Of a stretch of 64,000 bases of DNA, positions 56,521-64,000 are shown one piece after another (within the stretch, counting starts at the first letter, position 1; each line of letters opens with the position of its first letter). Both the position numbers and the translations under genes were made by a program. This DNA is from Eumeta japonica (Eukaryota > Arthropoda > Insecta > Lepidoptera > Psychidae): assembly GCA_005406025.1 (NCBI GenBank), contig BGZK01001218.1:62001-126000 (forward strand), written 5' to 3'. The notes under the pieces were generated by a model that saw only the letters and a list, made by a program, of their open reading frames with translations, had not been told where the DNA came from and ran no database searches.

Positions 56521-56862
56521 ATACGAATCTAAGCTATTATTAATATATTTATAATATTAATCTAATATTATGAAGCACTGAATATAATAAATTGATATAA
56601 TCAATATGGGAAGAATAAAATTTTAGAATACACAAGAGGTTGCGTGGGGCTTTCAAAAGCACAGCGTAGGTATACTAACACGTCCTTATTTCACGAGCGC
56701 TGCGCGCGAACTGATCATAATTCGGATAAACACAACTTCAATTTATACTTGAAAGGTACTGGGAAGGTGGATTATTCATTGATTATTTATTACATAAATA
56801 TGAGGAATTCAAAGGGTAGCGGACTTTTAAAAGCCCATTGTGACCGCCCAAAGAATAATCAT

Positions 56863-57020
56863 GCAAGTAATTACTCAAAAACTTTGAGTATGTTTAATAT
56901 AAAAAAGTATGTTTGCATCGGGCCTAAAGAAAACATGTCATTCGATACATAGCGTGCGTGGGCGACCGAGCTTTCCTCGGCATCGTTCGAGTTTACCGTG
57001 AGAAAATGATGATTCCCAGG
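56863..57020 (+). repeat. Direct repeat on the right of the piggyBac pseudogene
   Basis: Partner of 54238-54390: 'aagtaattactcaaaaact', 'gcctaaagaaaacatgtca', 'atagcgtgcgtgggcgaccg', 'agtttaccgtgagaaaatg'. Direct, not inverted, so it is not an ordinary pair of transposon ends. Confidence 0.65.
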
Positions 57021-57239
57021 AGTAAATAAGCTTTTGTTCATTTCCAACAATAAATATTTATCTTTTTACATTTTTATTATGTCATAATTATACTAAATAA
57101 AGCAATGTTTATAATTTTGTTTGTTTAGTTTTCCATAAAATACACCTATTTAGACAAATTTTGAAAGCTTTAATAATTCCCATCGAAATCATTAACACAT
57201 AAATTATTCACTTCTAATTATAATATACATATGCCACTT

Positions 57240-57525
57240 TGTTTCAACAAGTTTTTACCATTTTGTAGGTAATAACATAATAGCATTTCTGTAGAAATTT
57301 TGAGACTTCTTTTAAAAAACTGAGATGAGTAATTTTGACAGTCCTCTCTTGATTCCTTACAGTACCTAAAGAATTCTGAAGAAACCAAAACAGGTGAAAA
57401 TCGTAGAATGCAAGATCAGAGTTATATGGTGGATGCATTAACTCTTCCCAATCAAATGCTCTCAATATTTGCTGAGTGACTAAATATGTGTGTAGTTTGG
57501 CGTTTTCACGGTGAAAAACCACACC
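57240..57525 (-). pseudogene. mariner-type transposase fragment (C-terminal half)
   Basis: The minus strand reads VFHRENAKLHTYLVTQQIL, WEELMHPPYNSDLAFYDF and HLFWFLQNSLGTV, then KFLQKCYYVITYKMV. This is the second half of a mariner catalytic domain. The second catalytic Asp (HxDNARPH) is Glu, and the third (in the DYHLF box) is kept. 92 codons are open. It lacks the N-terminal half, which is the part present at 15625-15975. Confidence 0.8.
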
Positions 57526-57624
57526 ATTTTTAGTGTATAATAGTGTACAATAATTTTCATGAAAATCAGTCTAACCATTTTTAAGTTATAAAAGATCATA
57601 TAAACACATACATTAGCCTATCAC

Positions 57625-57700
57625 TTGCAAAATCATGTCGTTTTGATAAAAGTCGGCATATTAATTCTTACAACTAACTGAAGAGCTGGATATTGACCAT
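57625..57700 (+). repeat. Inverted copy of a mariner-linked stretch
   Basis: 'atcacttgcaaaatc' and 'aactaactgaagagct' in the same spacing occur on the minus strand at about 15985-16090, upstream of the mariner fragment there. Here the stretch faces the opposite way, 100 bp from the C-terminal mariner half. Confidence 0.6.
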
Positions 57701-57715
57701 AGAAAGTGATGAAAA

Positions 57716-57833
57716 ACTTGAATTAATATCAAAGAAAAAAATACTGCATAAATAAATAAATAATTATAATTGCATAAGTTGATAAAAAATGCTATGCAAT
57801 AGCTTTAGCACGCAGTTCCCGAGTGCCATATGT
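57716..57833 (+). repeat. Direct repeat D, left copy
   Basis: 'attaatatcaaagaaaaaaa', 'aattataattgcataagttg' and 'tatgcaatagctttagc', ending 'cccgagtgcca'. It recurs at 59893-60023, 2.2 kb away, same orientation. Confidence 0.75.
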
Positions 57834-57839
57834 TTAATA

Positions 57840-59230
57840 TTTTTTTTTAATTTTTAAACTATGATACGTGTTGTTTGATTCGACCCGCTTTAAATCATTC
57901 GTCGCAGTCTTTTTACGTAAAATAAAATTATTGAGTATCAAACATCAATCCATTAAGACTATGCCAAGTTATTGATGAAAATTTTTTTTTCAAAATTCTG
58001 TCAAAAATTTCTTGAACCAACCTACCAATTTTGATGAAGGTTATGATAAATGACGTTGTTTATTTAAGAAGAATATCTGGTTAGATTTTGGAATTTAACG
58101 GTAAAGTAGATATTCATTTCCAAAGATATCTCTAGAACAAATAAAGCGATTTTTATGCTACTTATGCCAATCAATGCAACTTTTTAGGGAAAATAGTTGT
58201 ATAGATTTGGTGTCAATAGAAAGAGTACTTCCAAAAATATTCCAAAAAAAATCGTTCTTCTAAAAACTTTATTTTTGAGATATCTCAAAATTTACCTTGC
58301 AGAATCAGTTAAAATTTTCAGGAAGTATATGTTGAGCGGTCACTTTGGAATGTCGTAAACGTCCGTACGAATTTGCGTTTCAATATGTTAATCTATTGAA
58401 AAGCTATGAAAGTTTTATATGCAGGTGCTCGTACAAGACACACATAAAGATATACAGACACCATTCGGAAAACGATTAAAATAGATTCGCAGGCCCTTAA
58501 ACGTCAAAATCTGATAAAAACTCTATTTTCGAAAATCGACCTGAGAACAATACCTTTCAAAATTATGAAAATTTTTCAACTTTCGTAGCGGGGATTCAAG
58601 GATTACTAAATCAATTTCATTCCATGAATATTCGTAGTATTAATTTTAGAAACGAATCACATTTAGGAAACATCGCTCATACGTAATACCACCAGCGGAC
58701 GTGCAATACGTAATATCAAAGCCAACTTCAGAGCAAAGAGGCGCATGCGATGGAAAATTGAATGCCCCGTGTGTACGGCGAAACCGACAAGACCCCTCAC
58801 CGCAGGGCCGTATTTGCTATAGGTACAATTAAAGCGTAATATGCATTTCGAATTTTAGCCCTGTTTGAATGAGCGCGAACGATAAATGCGAAAGTTTGAA
58901 ATATAGAAACCTATGAGAATTTTCTTGTTCGTAATTTAGCTAACACATCACATTCTGTACTTAATTACGTTTTTCCCGCGCATAACACGCATCTAGTGTT
59001 TAACAAAGAAATACAGTACCTGTTCGACAACCTGCACTAGATTCAACACCATCTATCATCAAACCATTTCCATTTTTCATTTTTTGGCAAATTTTCTATT
59101 TTATCTGTCGCTACTATGCTTCTGAAACATACGTAGATTTAAAGTATATCTACGTATGTTATATAGTTCAAAACGATTTATTAAATGATTTATGTTTATA
59201 TATTTTTTTTAAGCTATTACATAGCTTCTA
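57840..59230. other. Unassigned stretch between the two D repeats
   Basis: 58010-58650 reads like non-coding repeat DNA ('gagatatctcaaaatttacc', 'tttcgtagcggggattc'). A GC-richer patch at 58680-58810 contains 'cgccccgtgtgtacggcg'-like words. A 'ctacgtatgtt' inverted pair occurs at 59128-59162. No gene recognised. Confidence 0.35.
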
Positions 59231-59239
59231 TCGCGGGCC

Positions 59240-59879
59240 TTGAGCGTGGAGACCGAATCCAGAAATTCCGTAACGAAAATAACCTTACACCCCCCACTCC
59301 GGCCGGCACAGCGGTGATACTTTTTACTTTTGCCATCTATCGATGAATAGCAGAACTTTTAATGACTTTTTTGAAATATCACGCTTGTCTCTTTAGTTCA
59401 GCAACTCGCCTCTAGGTGGCATTGGTTGTATCAGCGTTACTGCGCATGCGTAATCCCCCTCTTCGCCCCGCAATCTGGTGACTCATGCCTGCATAGAGTT
59501 TCAGCGTTAGGGCACCTCCTCTTTGTATTTACTTCATGGTACGACTCTACGAAGCTCGCACGAATCGAGACGAGCTGCTCCGAAATCGGACGAATATGTA
59601 ATCAGCTATTTGTGAGAAAGTATATAGGTGTATAGGTATTTATCATCTATGTACAACAGTGAATATCTGTACTCGTATAATTTGTGTACAAAGTGTTTTA
59701 AATATGAATAAACAAAGTGCATTTATTAAATTATATATTCAATATATAATATTCAATGATAAATATTCCTGAATAACCTACATATATTGTAATTTAATAA
59801 AAATATTTTGAACAATATTAATTTCTCATTTATTTAATAAAAGAAAAAAAATTGTTTTCTTATCGGTCACCACGCTCAA
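59240..59879. mobile_element. Possible MITE with 16-bp terminal inverted repeats
   Basis: ttgagcgtggagaccg at 59240-59255 and its complement with one mismatch at 59864-59879 enclose 640 bp with a GC-rich left third. No convincing target duplication or transposase. The short frame 59426-59635 is not supported as a gene. Confidence 0.45.
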
Positions 59880-59892
59880 AAAGTGTAACTTT

Positions 59893-60023
59893 AATTAATA
59901 TCAAAGAAAAAAAAACAAAGAAAAAAAATACTGCATAAATAAAATAAATAAATAATTATAATTGCATAAGTTGATAAAAAATACTATGCAATAGCTTTAC
60001 CGCGGCAGTCCCCGAGTGCCACA
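59893..60023 (+). repeat. Direct repeat D, right copy
   Basis: Same landmarks as 57716-57833, with a short extra A/T-rich insert and 'ctttaccgcggcagtcccc' near its end. The two copies may be separate insertions of one repeat family or the edges of a larger insertion. Confidence 0.75.
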
Positions 60024-60029
60024 CGTGTT

Positions 60030-61260
60030 TTTATTATTTCCGTATTTGTTTATATAAAGTCAATGTGTATATGTATATTTATCTTATTCTTATCGCATTC
60101 CTGCAATTTGTGTATGTGATTAAGCGCTTTATTTGATTTAATCAATTACCGCTCGCAGTGCTAGAGTTAATAGCCAGAAAGCACTAATGCATTTTCTAAA
60201 AGGTTGGTACTGTCAGCTAGTGTTGCCAAACATATTCTACGTTACAAAAAATCATTTGAAATAGCGCCCGAATCAAATTTTTCAGGACATAATATTAATA
60301 TTGCTTAGTACCAAGGTGAGATGTCAGATGTTACATAACCTATACAACTACTGCAAGGCTCGCTCGGTTTTCTATGTAAAAAACACCGAAAAAACATTTT
60401 AACAATCATATTTATTCAACGAGTTATTAGAAACAGGCATTTGTATCGAACTTCCCTTTATCGGTAACATTCTCAACATTATTTTTTTTCTAAGAAGTAA
60501 GGTACGGACATGGCTGTGGTCGAAAAGTTAAAAAAATCCCTTCTTGTAATGAACGACAGAGGTTTGTGAGGAAAAAGTTTTAGAAACAAATAAAAATGAA
60601 AATCTTATTTTTAAAGTCGCCAAATTAAAAAAAAACATCATTTCTACACGTTTTCACTTTTTGCATTTTTAAAATAAATATAATACTGTTACATAAAATA
60701 AATTTTGCTTGTCATAAATTAAGGAAAATTGATCAGTTTTTTGTTAGTGAATTTTATAAGCGATTTATTATTTGTTTGAGTTGTCATCGTACATATTTTT
60801 ATTTATTCGGCTTTAAGTACATAATTACTGTAGTGTTTATGTAATTATTATACAGAATATGCAATCGGGTGTATATGGCGTACTTACTGAATGTAATGAA
60901 ATTGGTAATTATGGAAAAAACTGCGTTTAATTTTTATTATAAGAATTTTCATGATAAGTTCAAGGATTCCAGAAATTAACCCATAGACAAAACAAACAAA
61001 CAACTAAGTTTTACAACTTTATAATGTTAGTGTAAGTTTTTTTTTCATGTAAAGGAATCGATCAAGAACCACCTAAAAATCGGTCTTCTTCTTCTTCTTT
61101 TAGACTGTTATATGAGTTCAAGTCAAGAATTAAAATGTTTTATCTCACAAGTCATTATATAACACTCAAAATATAGTACTTTGCAAATTTACATTTTACC
61201 ACTTGTTTAGAAAGCTCAAAAAGACTTTTCATTCAAAAGGAATTAAAGTTTAGTTCTTTT
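60030..61260. other. Unassigned AT-rich stretch
   Basis: No coding or repeat family recognised, apart from a short (ctt)n run at about 61085-61100. Confidence 0.4.
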
Positions 61261-61263
61261 TTT

Positions 61264-62012
61264 AGGGCTCCGAGCCAAAATGGCCAAAACGGAGCTCTTA
61301 TAGTTTCGTCATGTCCATCCGTCCGTATGTCACAAACATTTTACTCAAAAACTATAATATGCATATTGATGACATCCAAAGTATAGGTATCTTGTATAAG
61401 TCGTTACCTCGGTAGTTAAATAACAAAAATAAATATTTCTAGGGGCAGCACTCAATTACATGTAACAGAAGCTGAAGAAAAGTTTTTTCAGCAAACATCC
61501 ACTTGTGGCCCATATTTCGACACATTTTTTTTAAACACATCCTAAGGTTTTTAAGCAATTTTTCTGATTACGTCAATGAATTCGAAAATAATCGCTCCGA
61601 AAGTAGCGTAAGCTGTGTTCCCCCTTTATATTATAAACCGTATGTCCAAAAAATATAAGAAAAATAACAAAGGTAGCGCTTAATAAATACATTCAACAAA
61701 AATTGTGGTAGGATAGAATATACCATATTTGAGTTATTACCGAAAAAGTGCGTTTCTCAACAAAAGAACGTAAGTGCCGTGAAGATACGCTCTTTTGTTG
61801 ATGCGTTTTATTTTACACTAGTTTAATAGTAATAATCGACATACCTACTTGTTTTTCTAGTTATAGGCAACTAAAGTGCTTATAACTATTTTGTGCGGGA
61901 AAGATGGAAATAATGTAACAACGTAGTTTTTTCATCTGTAGTGCATATCTTTGTAGTGACGGCTTTAGAACCTTACAGTGAGCATGGCTCGACATTGCTC
62001 TTGGCTTGTTTT
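61264..62012 (+). repeat. Long non-coding interspersed repeat, family R1, right-end copy
   Basis: The best-preserved copy. It starts 'agggctccgagccaaaatg', continues 'ttatagtttcgtcatgtcc' and 'gatacgctcttttgttgatg', and ends 'gagcatggctcgacattgc'. It is outside the segmental duplication, so it is an independent insertion. Confidence 0.7.
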
Positions 62013-62027
62013 TATTTTATTATTAGC

Positions 62028-62790
62028 TGGCCCACAGACGTTGTTCTGCACTTTATCGTGGATGACTTGCCCGTATAAATAAAGCCCGCAGCTCCTCCAG
62101 CATGGACGTATAATGAATTTATTCTTCGTATATCTTCATAGATCGATATCGATGTCAATTTCAGTCTTGTGTAGGGACGGGATTAGAGTCAATTTGACTT
62201 TAGAGTGAATTTTTTACTATTTCTTTTTAGAGACAATAGAGTCAAAGACGGGATTAGTCCCGTCCTCACACTCATTTCCAACCTTAGTTTCTTTCTCTTT
62301 TTCGATCCCGGCTCCTCTTTCTAATTTGATTCTGGTTAAACTCTCGATTTTGTTTTCTGTCCAGCTTTATATTCCGATTCCGCTACCAATCCTAGTTCCG
62401 ATTTCGACGAAGCTGGCGGCAAAAGCTAATACCAAAAAAATATAAACTCTATTACGCGGAGATACGGTAGCTTTCTATGAGTTGAAGAAATATTAAAATC
62501 GTTTTAGGAATATAAATTCATGGTTAAAGCCGGAAGTAAATTTAAGTAGCCTAATTTATTCTATAATAGCGTAAATATCTATAAGTGGAAGAATTTTTAA
62601 AATCTGTTCGTTGGTTCGGTTAGTAGTACAATTACGTGAATGAAACCGGGGACAAATGCTAGTTTTTTTTTAGAAACCTTTTCGGGTACGTGTACAACAT
62701 ATCACCAAAGTTTCACCGTAATCGGACGAATGGCTTAGGCAAGCACAGAAGGCATACAAACGTTGATTTCTATTTATATAGATACATAAC
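62028..62790 (+). repeat. Repeat with 'agctggcccacagacg' head and long 3' tail
   Basis: Head 'tagctggcccacagacgttg', tcgatt/ccg-word body at 62150-62430 like 14605-14905, and a tail 'agtttcaccgtaatcggacg' with 'aggcaagcacag' near 62710-62760. Such tails are typical of very abundant lepidopteran repeats. Confidence 0.55.
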
Positions 62791-62799
62791 CAGAATAAA

Positions 62800-64000
62800 T
62801 GTAAATCAATTACTCAACGAAACAGCGTGATAAAAAATCGAGCTGATTATATCCGTGGATATTTTTATATTAAATATACTGAAAATATACCATTTTAAAT
62901 TCTTTTCTTCGTTTTTATTTTCTTGATATGGTTCTCTTTCTATAAAGTTTTAATACTATATTTGTTACAAAACTCACTTTATAAAAATAGTTCCCTGACG
63001 TGAATTTTTTCATGTGCACATTTTATAACTTAATTCGCACACAAGTTTTGCAAGGAATCAACCGTAGAAATAAAAACAAAAAACCAAAATATATTTTCTG
63101 TACGAAAATACAGGCTACGACCAAATCCTTTATTCATGAACTCGGAGTGCGTTGTCCCATTGGGCTGTTTTTATCCCGGCCACGCTCTTAACACGTTCGA
63201 TTTCATTCAAAAGGTCAAAAAAAGTAGTTAAAACCACAAAAAAACAACTGGAAAACACGAATAACTTAAAAAAAACATCTCCATAGATATAAATTTAAAT
63301 GCAAAATCATAAAGAAAAGTATGTTTTTGATATGATCGTTATGCAAACACTAATCCGCTAAATATTTGTTTTTTTCTATGCTTTTATAATATGGTTTTTT
63401 TTATTCACTTTGAAAATGTTACATATAAAAAAATTGGAAAACCTTTCATTTCCATTTCTTTAACTATATTTTTTACAAAAATAAATACTATTTGTAAAAT
63501 TTTAAATATGAATCCATTTTAGAGACGAGTTTTTGAATTTTTCAGATGCAACAAACCAAAAATCAAGTAACATATTTTATTAAACGCATTAATTTATTTT
63601 GAATTCGCCTAATCGATTAAGTTGATATTATATTCGAGCCATCTCAATCAGTTGATTGGTTCAAACAGATATATATATACCCCATACATAAAAAATACAT
63701 TAAATGCGGTAAAACTTCAAAATCCTATTATAGAAAATTAAACAAAAAACATGCGTTTCCAGAATTTATAAAATTTCTCTAATTTCCTAGCAAATACGAA
63801 AAAACATACGTTTTTTTATTACGTGACGGTTTCTGTTGCGTTGTTGTGTTCGGATTTTCATGACTTACTAAGGCTAGCCGTTCGACAACATTCTTATTTC
63901 AGACTGACGGCCTCGGATTTGAGTCCTCTACGCTGGCTCAATGCGGGCCGGACGTTCGTCATTCACCGAATGTCGAATGTAATGTATCGTTTTCCCAAAC
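62800..64000. other. Unassigned right end
   Basis: AT-rich to about 63800, then a GC-richer stretch 63820-63960 ('ggctagccgttcgacaac', 'caatgcgggccggacgttcg'). It may begin a repeat that continues past the edge. The frame 63000-63191 has no recognisable domain. Confidence 0.35.

Noticed and set aside
1..64000. CRISPR array, tRNA or rRNA genes, bacterial operons
   Set aside because: No regularly spaced repeats, no intact cloverleaf (the A/B boxes at 31020 belong to a SINE), and no rRNA-like sequence were seen; the DNA is eukaryotic.

Overview
The window looks like AT-rich insect nuclear DNA, most likely from a moth or butterfly. The evidence is a spliced CRAL-TRIO lipid-carrier gene of insect type, GT..AG introns, and many decayed mobile elements. 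Several repeat families have ends I associate with Lepidoptera: a 'gagcatggtccgacatgct' 3' end, a tRNA-derived SINE, and 'cgcgtgga' type tails. The species assignment is inference from memory of repeat families. There is no sign of bacterial operons, CRISPR arrays or rRNA.

The only clearly functional gene content is CRAL-TRIO (Sec14-like / alpha-tocopherol-transfer-protein-like), present as two directly repeated minus-strand copies. The right-hand copy is complete in six exons (34749-47571, predicted 314 aa). The left-hand copy shows exons 1-3 only (1772-7445); its last exons must lie to the left of position 1. The two genes sit in a gapped segmental duplication: about 1300-15613 (unit A) pairs with about 41815-54900 (unit B). 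Exons are nearly identical between units, while introns and flanks carry unit-specific insertions and deletions. Both units carry, inside intron 1, the same broken minus-strand reading frame of an unrecognised helical protein. Upstream of exon 1 both carry a decayed THAP-type gene on the plus strand.

The rest is a transposon graveyard. A whole but dead BEL/Pao LTR element (20252-26310) has 371/370-bp LTRs and a near-perfect 5-bp target duplication. A second BEL gag fragment lies at 17054-18480 and a 587-bp terminal-inverted-repeat element at 19604-20190. There is a piggyBac-like transposase pseudogene (54721-56520) with a truncated partner in unit A (15421-15613), and two complementary mariner fragments (15625-15975 and 57240-57525). 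An RTE-like LINE is split across the two introns around CRAL-TRIO exon 4, and a LINE with gag knuckles and an ORF2 tail lies at 48650-49410. A SINE, a possible gypsy integrase scrap, four copies of a long non-coding repeat, and several perfect hairpins complete the picture, including a 96-bp (AT)n-centred palindrome. Most of 26.3-34.7 kb and 57.8-64 kb is unassigned AT-rich DNA.

I did not find a convincing new biological system. The items most worth follow-up are the tandem CRAL-TRIO pair with its unit-specific rearrangements, the unknown intron-nested reading frame, the LINE halves flanking an exon, and the complementary transposon halves at the duplication edge.
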